This document shows, in pieces, positions 28,645 to 37,369 of a stretch of 64,000 nucleotides of DNA. Below the pieces are notes generated by a model. It did no database searches. It saw only the letters and a program-made list of their open reading frames with translations, and was not told where the DNA came from. Position numbers and translations under genes: made by a program. The first letter of the stretch is position 1, and every line of letters begins with the position of its first letter. Source of the DNA: an uncultured Porphyromonadaceae bacterium (lineage in GTDB: Bacteria > Bacteroidota > Bacteroidia > Bacteroidales > Muribaculaceae); the NCBI GenBank assembly GCA_947175645.1, contig CAMWNP010000001.1:148801-212800 (forward strand). Direction: 5' to 3'.

Positions 28645-29287
28645 CAATAATCTTGTCGTTCCAGCACTGTTCGGCTATCCATTCACTCATAGAAGGGAAG
28701 GGGGCAAATGTAATTTTATCACTTTCCAGTTGAGAGCATATCTCCATCTGCTCACGCAGTTTGGGGGCAAATGTTTTGATTTCTTCTTTAATCATGGGAA
28801 AGTGATATTTAAGGCGGGAAAATTCCTTCTGAATATCATCTTTCCTGGCGGGATAAAGGTCATAGAACTCCTTGAATGAGGAAAAAAAAGGATTTGAGGA
28901 AAGACTAACAAAAGGGACATTCCCGGAGTTTGGAAGTGATCTTTTGTTGAGTACCCGATGTTTCTCAACTGTTACTTTCGCCTGAGCCGAAGTTGGTGCG
29001 GATGATCCGGCAGGTGATTTTCCGGCAAAGCGTGAAGCGCGTTTCTCCTGTAATCGTTTTTTCCGTATTGCAGCCTCGCGCGCTCCATCAAAATCATACT
29101 CCTCGTTCATAGAGATAATCTCGGATTTTATAAGTTTATAGGCCAGCGATGCGGCCTTATCGAGATTTTCCGGATCTCTGCCATGGATAGCAAAAGTATA
29201 TATTGCGTCCATAACAGTGTCACGAAGTTCTTTTGATTCTTCTTCCAGAATTTTGAGCCAGTCTTCTTTTATGATAATATTCTTCAT
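28619..29287 (-). CDS. hypothetical protein with DUF6291-like N-terminus
   Basis: 222 residues, no signal peptide. Residues 8-60 (EDWLKILEEESKELRDTVMD, TFAIHGRDPENLD, AYKLIKSEI) resemble the helical N-terminal domain of DUF6291 proteins, often found in phage or plasmid replication genes. A basic stretch RKKRLQEKRASRFAGK and a disordered linker lead to a C-terminal helical part (FFSSFKEFYDLYPARKDD and a final WIAEQCW region). It may be a former mobile-element gene kept in the chromosome. The family link is tentative and the function unknown. Confidence 0.55.
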   Translation of the reverse strand: MKNIIIKEDWLKILEEESKELRDTVMDAIYTFAIHGRDPENLDKAASLAYKLIKSEIISMNEEYDFDGAREAAIRKKRLQEKRASRFAGKSPAGSSAPTSAQAKVTVEKHRVLNKRSLPNSGNVPFVSLSSNPFFSSFKEFYDLYPARKDDIQKEFSRLKYHFPMIKEEIKTFAPKLREQMEICSQLESDKITFAPFPSMSEWIAEQCWNDKIIVTRGTLTD

Positions 29288-29482
29288 AGGTGTGTGTTTT
29301 TTTTCTGCAAAGATACAACCGGAATATCATGATTCTACAAAAAATTGTCACACCACCATATTTATCATTTCTGATATTTAACATAGAAATCTGAATATAA
29401 GGAACTGATTAAAAGAATATTGAGAAATGCATTTTACCATTGTTAATTATGCATGAAAAGTTCAAGAATATATAAAATAATA

Positions 29483-29746
29483 TTGGTGTCCAGTAAACGT
29501 GTATAATATCCTATTTAGATCTGTTTTAAGGTTTGACAAGCCCCCTATTCCAAGGAATATGTCGGCTGTCCGATAAAAACACTCTCCTTTATTGAGGTAT
29601 TGGTTGGGGTATGATACTAAATTTGCCCATCTTTGGTTCTCCCTATGGATTATCACCTCAAAATAGAGACTCTATACATTTTATATATCGGCTGTCCGGA
29701 GAAAAAGAATCTTCAAATTACACTTTTAAGTTTTACCGGACACCAA
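29483..29746. mobile_element. 264-base MITE-like or decayed IS element
   Basis: The ends are inverted repeats, TTGGTGTCCAGTAAA at left and the complement of TTGGTGTCCGGTAAA at right (one mismatch), flanked by the 5-base direct repeat TAATA (29478-29482 and 29747-29751). Inside, TCGGCTGTCCG occurs twice in direct orientation (29562-29572 and 29688-29698). A 64-codon minus-strand frame runs through the left end, but I see no transposase motif. It occupies most of the gap 29288-29820; 29288-29477 is AT-rich with nothing else recognised. Confidence 0.6.
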
Positions 29747-29757
29747 TAATAAAATAA

Positions 29758-29794
29758 TCAGAGGATATTGCAGAATTTCTGAAACATCCTCTGA
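29758..29794 (-). terminator. terminator of rho
   Basis: TCAGAGGAT (29758-29766) and ATCCTCTGA (29786-29794) pair around a 19-base loop. On the minus strand the exit is T-rich (TTATTTTATTA). It lies 27 bases past the rho stop. Confidence 0.75.
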
Positions 29795-29820
29795 ATTTAT
29801 TATTTTATGAAAATTCTTTG

Positions 29821-31857
29821 TCAGTCACCCATAGTACGCAGAAGTTCATCATTATCAGATGTACGCTCCATGCGTTCCTTGATGAATTCCATCGCTTCAA
29901 TAGAGTTACGGTCTGATAGGAACCTGCGCAGAATCCACATTCTGTTAAGAGTTTCATCCTGAAGAAGAAGATCGTCTCGTCGGGTACTTGAAGCCATGAT
30001 GTCAACTGCCGGGAAAATTCGTTTGTTGGATAATTTACGGTCAAGTTGGAGTTCCATGTTGCCGGTTCCTTTGAATTCTTCGAAGATAACCTCATCCATT
30101 TTTGAACTTGTCTCGGTGAGGGCCGTGGCAATTATTGTAAGTGAGCCACCGTTCTCAATGTTTCGTGCAGCACCGAAGAACCGTTTGGGTTTCTGCAATG
30201 CGTTTGCATCAACACCTCCTGACAGGATTTTTCCTGAAGCAGGCGAAACAGTGTTGTAGGCACGGGCCAGACGGGTGATCGAGTCCAGCAGGATGACAAC
30301 GTCATGACCGCACTCTACCATTCTCTTTGCCTTTTCAAGTACGATACCTGCAATTTTCACGTGACGTTCAGCAGGTTCATCAAATGTTGACGCTATAACT
30401 TCGGCGTTTACACTGCGCATCATATCGGTCACCTCTTCAGGACGTTCGTCAATAAGCAGGATCATGATATATGTTTCAGGGTGATTCTCCGCTATGGCGT
30501 TCGCAATATCCTTTAGCAGCAACGTCTTACCTGTTTTTGGCGGTGCTACGATCAATCCACGCTGACCTTTTCCGATGGGTGAGAACATATCCACGACACG
30601 TGTTGACAAATTGCTTGTCTTGCCACCGCAAAGATTGAATTTTTCATCCGGGAAGAGTGGTGTCAGATGTTCAAAAGGAACACGGTCACGAATAAAATCG
30701 GGACGTCGGCCGTTGACACTGATAACGTTGCACATGGGGAAGTATTTTTCGTTCTCCATGGGAGGACGGATAGTACACTCCACAACATCTCCGGCCTTTA
30801 ACCCCCATGATTTTATCTGTGGTTGAGTTAAATACACATCGTCGGGTGAGGCCAGATAATTATAATCGCTTGAGCGGAGGAATCCGAATCCTTCCGGCAT
30901 AATTTCAAGTACCCCCTGAGCCTGTATAAGATTGTCAAAATTATAAGCGGGCTGAGGTTGACGCTCCCTATTTTTTTTGTTTTTCTTTCCTTGTTGTGGC
31001 TGTTGTGCAACCTGAGTTGTTTTTGTAGGCTCTGTCAGTTGAATTGTCTGAGGACCCTGGGGAACGGTTGGTTGCTGCTTAGGCTGAGATTTCTGCACAT
31101 TGGTGTGCTCAGCCTGAACATTGTTGTTCGTGTTCTTGTCAAACTGACTGCGAGGAGTGAAAATTCGCCCCTGTGTACGTGGGAAAAACGATCCGAATTC
31201 GCCATCTTTTTTGGGACGGAAGTCACGAACCGGCTCCGGTATGTTCTTTTCTTCCGGTTTTGTGTCCTCTGTTGAAGAATTGGCGGGATTTTTAACATCT
31301 TCAGCAATAGGGAGGAGCACTTCACTCTTAACGGCAGGGGAATCTTCAGTTATTGCTGCGGGAGTAACGCTTGAATCCTGAGTGTCAGATTTCTTACGTC
31401 CACGTTTACCCTTATGCTCAGGTTTGTCAGTGTTTTCAGCGACAACAGACTCAGAGGTGTCCGCGTTCTCTGCTTTAACTGGATTGATTTCAGTGGGTTC
31501 TGTGGAATCCTGTTCTACCTGATCAGAGGGAGGGAGATTCTTTTTGGGACGACCTGCTTTGCGTTTGGTTGGTTTATCCGGAGTCTGCTCTGCTTCTGTT
31601 GTTACAGAATTTGCAGTTTGCTCCTCCTGAGCAGGCTCATTGCCTTGTTTCTTGGCCTTCGGCTGTTTATCCTTCTGCTGTTTTTTGATTTTGTTGTTGC
31701 GTTCAGGAGTTGCGGCATGAACCTCAGCCTGTTTGTCAAGAATATCGTAAATCAGATCTTGTTTTTGAGCAGGATTGCTATTTTTCAATCCCAGGGTATC
31801 TGCAACGGATTTCAGTTGGTCATCCGACATTGCAGTTAACTCGTCAATATTGTACAT
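29821..31857 (-). CDS. rho: transcription termination factor Rho with long disordered insert
   Basis: 678 residues; E. coli Rho has 419. The N-terminal Rho_N helices ([20 protein letters not shown]) are split from the RNA-binding cold-shock domain ([20 protein letters not shown], about 315 on) by some 260 residues rich in Glu, Lys, Pro, Thr, Gln and Asn. The motor domain has Walker [30 protein letters not shown] and [12 protein letters not shown]. Rho is the hexameric RNA translocase that ends transcription. Rho of Bacteroides thetaiotaomicron also carries such an insert, reported to drive condensate formation. A long leader (about 155 bases) precedes the start. Confidence 0.97.
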   Translation of the reverse strand: MYNIDELTAMSDDQLKSVADTLGLKNSNPAQKQDLIYDILDKQAEVHAATPERNNKIKKQQKDKQPKAKKQGNEPAQEEQTANSVTTEAEQTPDKPTKRKAGRPKKNLPPSDQVEQDSTEPTEINPVKAENADTSESVVAENTDKPEHKGKRGRKKSDTQDSSVTPAAITEDSPAVKSEVLLPIAEDVKNPANSSTEDTKPEEKNIPEPVRDFRPKKDGEFGSFFPRTQGRIFTPRSQFDKNTNNNVQAEHTNVQKSQPKQQPTVPQGPQTIQLTEPTKTTQVAQQPQQGKKNKKNRERQPQPAYNFDNLIQAQGVLEIMPEGFGFLRSSDYNYLASPDDVYLTQPQIKSWGLKAGDVVECTIRPPMENEKYFPMCNVISVNGRRPDFIRDRVPFEHLTPLFPDEKFNLCGGKTSNLSTRVVDMFSPIGKGQRGLIVAPPKTGKTLLLKDIANAIAENHPETYIMILLIDERPEEVTDMMRSVNAEVIASTFDEPAERHVKIAGIVLEKAKRMVECGHDVVILLDSITRLARAYNTVSPASGKILSGGVDANALQKPKRFFGAARNIENGGSLTIIATALTETSSKMDEVIFEEFKGTGNMELQLDRKLSNKRIFPAVDIMASSTRRDDLLLQDETLNRMWILRRFLSDRNSIEAMEFIKERMERTSDNDELLRTMGD

Positions 31858-32017
31858 AAAAAATGTATAAGTTTATTCAGATGTGGGGTGGGGTGGAGAG
31901 ATGCCTTTCGTATCATTAAAGGCTAACAGGCAACAGTAATTACTGAAATATCCTGCAAAAGAAATAGTTGAAAATAAGAATAAGGAATCTGTATTTCTTT
32001 TATTATCAAATACAGCG

Positions 32018-32049
32018 CGAAGTTATGAATATTCTTTCAATATTACAAA
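32018..32049 (-). promoter_or_regulatory. probable rho promoter
   Basis: On the minus strand, TTTG (32049-32046), 20 bases and TAACTTCG (32025-32018) fit the -33/-7 pattern with one mismatch. The predicted leader runs from about 32010 to 31858. No gene is present in 31858-32139. Confidence 0.5.
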
Positions 32050-32082
32050 TGTTTTTCATATTTTTTTATGTTCCTAAAAAGA

Positions 32083-32118
32083 AAAAGAGGTTTTTTCGAG
32101 AATGAAAAAACCTCTTTT
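32083..32118 (-). terminator. terminator of the DegQ-type protease gene
   Basis: AAAAGAGGTTTTTTC and its perfect 15-base complement around a 6-base loop, 22 bases past the stop. Confidence 0.85.
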
Positions 32119-32139
32119 ATCAGATGAGAGAGTTATCTA

Positions 32140-33648
32140 TCAGTCAGCAATGTCAACAGCGTAGTATACTTTTTTTCCGGTTGGATAAACTCCAACAATA
32201 AACATTACTTTGTCATACTCCGGTCCGCTGGTCAGAATCGCTTTATATATTTTTTCAATATCTTCCGGTGAGGTTACCTTACCGTTGTTGATCTCTGTGA
32301 TGATGAGCCCGTCACGAATTCCGGCCGATTTGAAAACACCATCCTTCAGTCCTGTAACCTGCACACCGTTGCTGATTTCAAGTTGACGCAATGTTTCTTC
32401 AGGAACTTTCTTGAACGCGCAGCCAAGTGCCATAAGATCGGCCGGGCGTGTAACTTCAGTACTTCCTTTGGAGTTACGTAAAGTGACGGTCACGGTGTGG
32501 GGCTTATTGTCACGATAGTATTTCACTTCTACCTTATCACCGGGACGATGTTTGGCAATCTCCTCCTGTAACTGTGCGGTGTTGGAAGTAGGATCACCCG
32601 CAATGCTTACAATTACGTCACCTTCCCTCAATCCGGCTTCGTAAGCGGCTGAGCGATCTTCCACACTACCAACATAAATACCTTGAGTGACAGCGGTGAT
32701 ATTCTTTTCCTGAGCCAGTTTGGGTGTAAGTTCAGCGAAGCGTATGCCAAGGATAGCCCGCTGTACGGTTCCATACTGTTTGAGGTCAGTAACAACTTTC
32801 TTTACAATTGATGTCGGTATGGCAAACGAATATCCTGCAAACGAACCGGTCTGTGAATAGATGGCGGTGTTTATACCCACAAGTTCTCCTTGCATGTTCA
32901 CAAGAGCGCCTCCCGAGTTACCCGGATTCACCGCGGCATCAGTCTGAATGAATGACTCTACCCCTGATGGAACAGACTGAGTGATCGATGATATGTTTCG
33001 GGCTTTAGCACTTACGATACCTTTGGTTACGGTAGATGTGAAGCCGAACGGATTACCAACGGCAAGTACCCATTCCCCAACTTTTAGGTTTTCTGAGTCA
33101 CCCATAGGGATCACATGAAGATTTTCTCCGTCAATCTTGATCAACGCGAGATCGGTTGTAGGATCTGTTCCAACCACCGTTGCATTGTATGTTTTGTTGT
33201 CATTCAGTGAAACTTCAAGTTTCTCGGCCCCATCGACCACATGATTGTTGGTTACGATATAACCGTCAGCACTGAGGATAACACCGGATCCCAGCCCTGT
33301 CTGGCGAGGTTCGTCAGAGTGTGGTTGCTGACGTGGCTGCTGTCTGCCACCGCCGAAAAAGTATTCAAAGAAAGGATCGGAGAAAGGCTGTGCCTGTGGC
33401 TGGTTATATCTTGGAGTAGCAAAACTTTTGATACTGACAACACCGTTCACCGTACTTTCGGCGGCCGTAACGAAATCAGGTGCAACTTCATTAGGTGAAA
33501 GTTTCACATTCCGGGTAAATCCATCGGGTGTTTCATTCCAGTTCAATGGTTCTGATTTTGATTCCTGGTGTAAGGCATATACGGTTGAAATTGAACTCAA
33601 TACGGCTACGCCTATTGCAAGAAGCGATGTTTTAAGATTGATGTTCAT
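32140..33648 (-). CDS. periplasmic serine protease, Do/DegQ (HtrA) family
   Basis: 502 residues. A signal peptide or anchor (LLAIGVAVLSSISTVYA) leads to a trypsin-like domain with the triad in NNHVVDGA (His), TTDLALIKI (Asp) and NPGNSGGALV (Ser). Two PDZ domains follow (about 305-395 and 415-495; AILGIRFAELTP, GVQVTGLKDGVFKSAG). A Gln/Pro-rich loop (YNQPQAQPFSDPFFEYFFGGG split by GGRQQPRQQP) precedes the catalytic domain, as in other Bacteroidales Do proteases. It would degrade or hold misfolded envelope proteins. It has its own promoter and terminator. Confidence 0.95.
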   Translation of the reverse strand: MNINLKTSLLAIGVAVLSSISTVYALHQESKSEPLNWNETPDGFTRNVKLSPNEVAPDFVTAAESTVNGVVSIKSFATPRYNQPQAQPFSDPFFEYFFGGGRQQPRQQPHSDEPRQTGLGSGVILSADGYIVTNNHVVDGAEKLEVSLNDNKTYNATVVGTDPTTDLALIKIDGENLHVIPMGDSENLKVGEWVLAVGNPFGFTSTVTKGIVSAKARNISSITQSVPSGVESFIQTDAAVNPGNSGGALVNMQGELVGINTAIYSQTGSFAGYSFAIPTSIVKKVVTDLKQYGTVQRAILGIRFAELTPKLAQEKNITAVTQGIYVGSVEDRSAAYEAGLREGDVIVSIAGDPTSNTAQLQEEIAKHRPGDKVEVKYYRDNKPHTVTVTLRNSKGSTEVTRPADLMALGCAFKKVPEETLRQLEISNGVQVTGLKDGVFKSAGIRDGLIITEINNGKVTSPEDIEKIYKAILTSGPEYDKVMFIVGVYPTGKKVYYAVDIAD

Positions 33649-33702
33649 AATTGTGATGTGTTAAATTTGATAATCTCGTTAAGTTAATTATTAACATTAC
33701 GC

Positions 33703-33733
33703 CAAAATTACCATAATATTATATCACTGTCAA
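33703..33733 (-). promoter_or_regulatory. promoter of the DegQ-type protease gene
   Basis: On the minus strand, TTG (33733-33731), 20 bases and TAATTTTG (33710-33703), about 55 bases before the ATG. This is a near-consensus Bacteroidota promoter. Confidence 0.65.
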
Positions 33734-33828
33734 TTCAATTAAACTTAATTAACCGCAAATGCCATGTTTTAAACTGTTTTCACTATCAAAGGTGCAAGAA
33801 ATGTTAACGTAATATGTAACTTATTTTC

Positions 33829-33836
33829 TAAATTTG
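33829..33836 (+). promoter_or_regulatory. -7 element before the 53-codon gene
   Basis: TAAATTTG ends 22 bases before the ATG at 33859. The -33 region is poor, but the element is exact and correctly placed. Confidence 0.45.
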
Positions 33837-33858
33837 CGTCTAAAAGAAAAAAGTAAAG

Positions 33859-34020
33859 ATGAATACGTATATTTTTATTATTGGGTTGTGCGACCTTGTC
33901 ATAGGTTTTGCCGGTTTGAAAAAACGTGGAACAAAAAGAAATTTTCTTGGTTATTCCTGCATTATTCTTGGAATATTTATGGTTATTGCAAGTTTGACTA
34001 TGTTCAGTCATGAGAATTAG
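33859..34020 (+). CDS. 53-residue predicted membrane protein
   Basis: A short open frame from ATG 33859 to TAG. Two hydrophobic segments (residues 4-20, IFIIGLCDLVIGFAG, and 32-50, YSCIILGIFMVIASL) flank a basic turn KKRGTKRN, giving a hairpin membrane protein with the turn probably cytoplasmic. An exact TAAATTTG element stands 22 bases upstream and the A-rich AAAGTAAAG precedes the ATG, as is usual for translated Bacteroidota genes. I do not recognise a family. The coding call rests on hydropathy, promoter and spacing in an otherwise empty 516-base gap. Confidence 0.6.
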   Translation: MNTYIFIIGLCDLVIGFAGLKKRGTKRNFLGYSCIILGIFMVIASLTMFSHEN

Positions 34021-34100
34021 CAGGGTACGGACTCTCAATCCGGAATATTTGAATCTCAAATGCTGAAAGATAGAAAATTTGGTGAAATTTATAATAAAAG

Positions 34101-34131
34101 TTTCAAAAGTCTGATATTTTCTTTAAATTTG
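34101..34131 (+). promoter_or_regulatory. probable promoter of the GYF/TM2 gene
   Basis: TTTC at 34101-34104, 19 bases, then an exact TAAATTTG at 34124-34131, 33 bases before the ATG. Confidence 0.5.
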
Positions 34132-34164
34132 CATAATTAATTAATAATCACGAAGATTACAATC

Positions 34165-34668
34165 ATGTATTACATTATCTACAACGGACAGAAATTCGGT
34201 CCTATGCCTGCTGAGGAGTTGGTGAAATATGGTCTTAATCCTGAGTCTGAAGTATGGACTGAGGGAATGGCAAACTGGATGAAAGCATTTGAGGTTGCTG
34301 AACTTGCTCCTTATCTTTCACGCCCCATGAGTGCCCCGGTTCCCCCCCAAGCACAGTATGGCTACCAGAATAATTACAACAACAACTATAATGGCGGACA
34401 AAATGGATATCCGGCTCCTTCAAACAATAATGCCGGAGAAAAGAAAATTATCTTTGCCGTTCTTGCGTTTCTGTTTGGCTACCTGGGAGTACAGTATTTT
34501 TACATTGGAAAGATAGGTGGAGGAATAATCTGTTTACTTCTCTCATTAGTAACTTGTGGAGCATGGGATCTGCTGATATTCATTCAGGCAATCATAGTTC
34601 TCACGATGAAAGATGAGGATTTCGACAGAAAGTTCATCAACTCTAATTCGATGATGCCTTTGTTCTAA
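34165..34668 (+). CDS. GYF-like plus TM2 domain membrane protein
   Basis: 167 residues. Residues 1-50 are a GYF_2-type module (YYIIYNGQKFGPMPAEELV, then WTEGMANWMKAFEVAEL) as found in many bacterial membrane proteins. A Gln, Asn, Tyr and Gly-rich linker (about 60-92) leads to a TM2 domain with two helices (IFAVLAFLFGYLGVQYFYIG and LSLVTCGAWDLLIFIQAIIV). The function of such proteins is not established; the GYF part suggests binding of proline-rich peptides. A single-gene unit with its own promoter and terminator. Confidence 0.85.
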   Translation: MYYIIYNGQKFGPMPAEELVKYGLNPESEVWTEGMANWMKAFEVAELAPYLSRPMSAPVPPQAQYGYQNNYNNNYNGGQNGYPAPSNNNAGEKKIIFAVLAFLFGYLGVQYFYIGKIGGGIICLLLSLVTCGAWDLLIFIQAIIVLTMKDEDFDRKFINSNSMMPLF

Positions 34669-34678
34669 AATAAACAAT

Positions 34679-34728
34679 AATCATCCCCGCCATGAATAGA
34701 TTGAACAGTATTCTTGACGGGGTTGATT
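34679..34728. terminator. terminator between convergent genes
   Basis: AATCATCCCCG (34679-34689) and CGGGGTTGATT (34718-34728) pair with one mismatch, followed by a T-rich stretch on the plus strand. It serves the TM2 gene and possibly the phosphorylase gene. Confidence 0.65.
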
Positions 34729-34744
34729 TTTATTATATTGTATA

Positions 34745-35617
34745 TCAGATTCGTTCCAGGACTGTGTGTATCAAATCGTGAATAGCGTTCTTGTAGGAAG
34801 GATTCACATTATTATTCATGCGGTTGGCGATAATTGAACATACTGTCATGGCACGGTGGCCCATCAGTTTTCCGAGACCCTGGAGAGGTGCTGATTCCAT
34901 TTCGTAGTTTGTCACTTTGCGTCCGTTGAAACGGAACTCCTCGATTGAACGGTTAAGGTCAGGATTTGCAAGCGGCAAGCGTAGTTCGCGTCCCTGTGGA
35001 CCGTAGAATCCAACTGCTGAGATAGTGTTGCCTCTCACCATATCATCTTTGCCAATCTGTGCTACCAGTTCAGGGTCGGCATCAACAACGTATGGCTTGG
35101 CCCAGAGAGGGTTCCATTTGGTGTGTTCAACAAAGGCTTTTTCAAAATCGAGGTCAGCCACCTCGTTTCTTCCCGCGTAGTAGTTTAGAACACCGTCAAA
35201 ACCGATAGCCTTTTCAGCGATCACCGGAGTCCCTATTGTCAACTCAGGCTGAAGTGCACCGGATGTGCCGATTCTTACCATTGTCAGTTGCCTGTGATCC
35301 GGCTTTACTTCACGAGTATTGAAATCAATATTGGCAAGAGCGTCAAGTTCATTGACCACAATGTCAATATTATCGGGACCGATACCGTGGCTGATAGCCA
35401 TGATCGGCTTCCCTTTGTATGTTCCACCTATCGTATGGAATTCACGTGACGAAACCTCAAACTCGCGGGTGTCGAAAAATTCTGCAATCATATTAACTCG
35501 TCCGGGGTCGCCGCACATAATAATACGATCAGTCAGTTGATCAGGACGGAGATGAATGTGGAACACACTTCCGTCGGGATTGATGATGAGTTCGGATGGT
35601 GCAATGATTTTTGTCAT
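34745..35617 (-). CDS. nucleoside phosphorylase, uridine phosphorylase-like
   Basis: 290 residues of the PNP/UDP family. The phosphate-binding GDPGRVNMIAEFF lies near residue 36, the GTSGALQPELTIG segment marks the central sheet, and NYEMESAPL holds the Glu-Met-Glu group that contacts ribose. The enzyme cleaves a nucleoside with phosphate to base and ribose-1-phosphate. The overall pattern favours uridine phosphorylase over purine phosphorylase, but specificity cannot be fixed by eye. It lies 41 bases downstream of dprA on the same strand. Confidence 0.88.
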   Translation of the reverse strand: MTKIIAPSELIINPDGSVFHIHLRPDQLTDRIIMCGDPGRVNMIAEFFDTREFEVSSREFHTIGGTYKGKPIMAISHGIGPDNIDIVVNELDALANIDFNTREVKPDHRQLTMVRIGTSGALQPELTIGTPVIAEKAIGFDGVLNYYAGRNEVADLDFEKAFVEHTKWNPLWAKPYVVDADPELVAQIGKDDMVRGNTISAVGFYGPQGRELRLPLANPDLNRSIEEFRFNGRKVTNYEMESAPLQGLGKLMGHRAMTVCSIIANRMNNNVNPSYKNAIHDLIHTVLERI

Positions 35618-35658
35618 TAGTAAAAGATTTATAGTTAGTATTCGTTATTAATTAAAGG

Positions 35659-36777
35659 TCAGGGCAGGCGATATGTGCCGCCCGGATATGCTGTGATGTG
35701 CCCGTCAAACTCCATATCGGACATAATTCTCATAGCCTGAGGTATAGAAATAGCAAGTGCACGTGCAACAGTGGGGGTGTCAATTTCCCCTGCTATATTA
35801 ATGAGGTCTATGACCTTTTGTTCATTTTCGCTTAAATCAGGAGCATCGAACATCTGTTGCTGATCTCCTTCTGTTTTATCAGGAGTCCACATCATTGATG
35901 ATATCAAGTCTTCGGCAGATGTGATTACTGACGCAATATTGTTCCTTATCAGCGAATTTGTTCCTTCCGAAAATTTATCGGTAATACGTCCGGGAAGTGC
36001 AAAGACATCGCGCCCGTAGCCGGATGCCAGACGGGCTGTAAACATAGCCCCTCCTTTTATTGCTGATTCCGCTACGATAGTAGCGTCACTCATGGCAGCC
36101 ACTATTCTGTTTCTTGCCAGAAAGTTACCTTGATGAATCTGAGCGTCATGAAAATAGTCCGTAAGGAGTCCACCATCGTTTTTTAGCATTTCTTTTGCAA
36201 CAGATCTGTGTTGAGAGGGGTAAATTTGATTAAGTCCGTGAGCAAGAACACCAACGGTGGGTATATTGTTGTTTAATGCCGCCTTATGAGCCGTGACATC
36301 TATACCATAGGCTAATCCGCTTACAATAAGCAGGTCTGACAATCCGGAATGGAGGTCTTCGATAAGTTTATTAATGAATCCGATTCCGTAAGGGGTGGCT
36401 TTGCGCGTTCCCACTATTGAAATTACATACTTCGGATTAAGGTTAGGTTTTCCGCAAACAAACACCATAACCGGGGAATCATCGCACTGGAGCAATCGGT
36501 CTGGGTAGTCTTCGTCTGTGAAATATAGAGGCCGGACATTGTTTTCATGTATCCACTCAAGTTCTTTGCGCACGTCCTCCAGCATTTTTGTCCGCAATGA
36601 GATTTCAAACAGTTTGCTCTCCGACTTAAACAGATGTATGAGGTCTGTTTTATCGAGTTTGAAGAATTCTTCAGGAGAAGATACTGTTTCCAATATCTGC
36701 TGCGCAAGGACAAGCCTCATCCCAGGGAGATGAGAAAGTGCAAGTTTATACAACATGGATTTGTCAACGCTGTCCAT
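35659..36777 (-). CDS. dprA: DNA-processing protein DprA
   Basis: 372 residues. The Rossmann-like DprA core is clear: ISIVGTRKATPYG, LIVSGLAYGIDVTAHKAAL, VGVLAHGLNQIYP, GGLLTDY, FLARNRIVAAMSDATIVAES and FALPGRITDKFSEGTNSLI. An N-terminal helical (SAM-like) part and a C-terminal winged helix (LINIAGEIDTPTVARAL) complete the normal layout. DprA loads RecA on incoming single-stranded DNA and also has roles in DNA repair. It starts 14 bases after the thioesterase gene, so the two share a transcript. Confidence 0.95.
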   Translation of the reverse strand: MDSVDKSMLYKLALSHLPGMRLVLAQQILETVSSPEEFFKLDKTDLIHLFKSESKLFEISLRTKMLEDVRKELEWIHENNVRPLYFTDEDYPDRLLQCDDSPVMVFVCGKPNLNPKYVISIVGTRKATPYGIGFINKLIEDLHSGLSDLLIVSGLAYGIDVTAHKAALNNNIPTVGVLAHGLNQIYPSQHRSVAKEMLKNDGGLLTDYFHDAQIHQGNFLARNRIVAAMSDATIVAESAIKGGAMFTARLASGYGRDVFALPGRITDKFSEGTNSLIRNNIASVITSAEDLISSMMWTPDKTEGDQQQMFDAPDLSENEQKVIDLINIAGEIDTPTVARALAISIPQAMRIMSDMEFDGHITAYPGGTYRLP

Positions 36778-36791
36778 CTTAATAGGCTGAA

Positions 36792-37196
36792 TTACAAATA
36801 TTTGCTGAATGCTTTCGCAACTTCTTCACCTTTTGATATACTCCCGTCCTTCAGCATGACAACGGTAACCAGTGCCTTGACAACCGGCTGTCCGTCACTT
36901 TTACGGAAAATGTCCTGATGAAAAATGAACCGTGGTCCTTTACGTTCCATGTTTATGAAACTCTGCATGACATCACCGCTGCGAAGAGGAACCAGATATT
37001 CTATTTCAACCTTGCGCAATACCGGGTCAATTCCTGATTCACGCATCTGAGAAAAGGTAAAACCTGCCATGCGGCAGAATTCATGCCGGGTATGTTCAAG
37101 ATAGTGCAGGTAGTTAGCGTTGTTCACAATCCCCTCAGCATCAAGTTCATAGTCGCGTACATCAATTTCCGTGCCGAAAATATATTTTTGTTCCAT
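36792..37196 (-). CDS. acyl-CoA thioesterase, YbgC/4HBT hotdog family
   Basis: 134 residues forming a single hotdog domain. VRDYELDAEGIVNNANYLHY carries the catalytic Asp/Asn region of the 4-hydroxybenzoyl-CoA thioesterase group, followed by YLEHTRHEFCRMAG and strands VEIEYLVPLRSGD and FIFHQDIFRK. The enzyme hydrolyses acyl-CoA thioesters; the substrate is unknown. It is the first gene ahead of dprA and the phosphorylase on the minus strand, with divergent transcription from the recombinase gene. Confidence 0.9.
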   Translation of the reverse strand: MEQKYIFGTEIDVRDYELDAEGIVNNANYLHYLEHTRHEFCRMAGFTFSQMRESGIDPVLRKVEIEYLVPLRSGDVMQSFINMERKGPRFIFHQDIFRKSDGQPVVKALVTVVMLKDGSISKGEEVAKAFSKYL

Positions 37197-37343
37197 AATC
37201 TACTTTTTCATTGAAACGTGCTAACGGTAATATCCATCAATTTACCGAAAGTAAAGTTAAGAATAATTCGGAAAATTACAAAATTAGTCAGAATATTCTT
37301 TATTCTATATGGTGAAAATATTTTTTACAAAAGCCGCGTTGTG

Positions 37344-37351
37344 TATTTTTG
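37344..37351 (+). promoter_or_regulatory. -7 element of the recombinase gene
   Basis: TATTTTTG, 18 bases before the ATG at 37370, with a T-rich -33 region (TTTTTTA, 37321-37327) at correct spacing. Confidence 0.45.
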
Positions 37352-37369
37352 AGAAAAAAGAGAAAAATC

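Noticed and set aside
29462-29656. 64-codon minus-strand frame in the MITE-like element near rho
   Set aside because: It runs out through the terminal repeat and shows no catalytic motif of a transposase, so it is not called as a gene or pseudogene.
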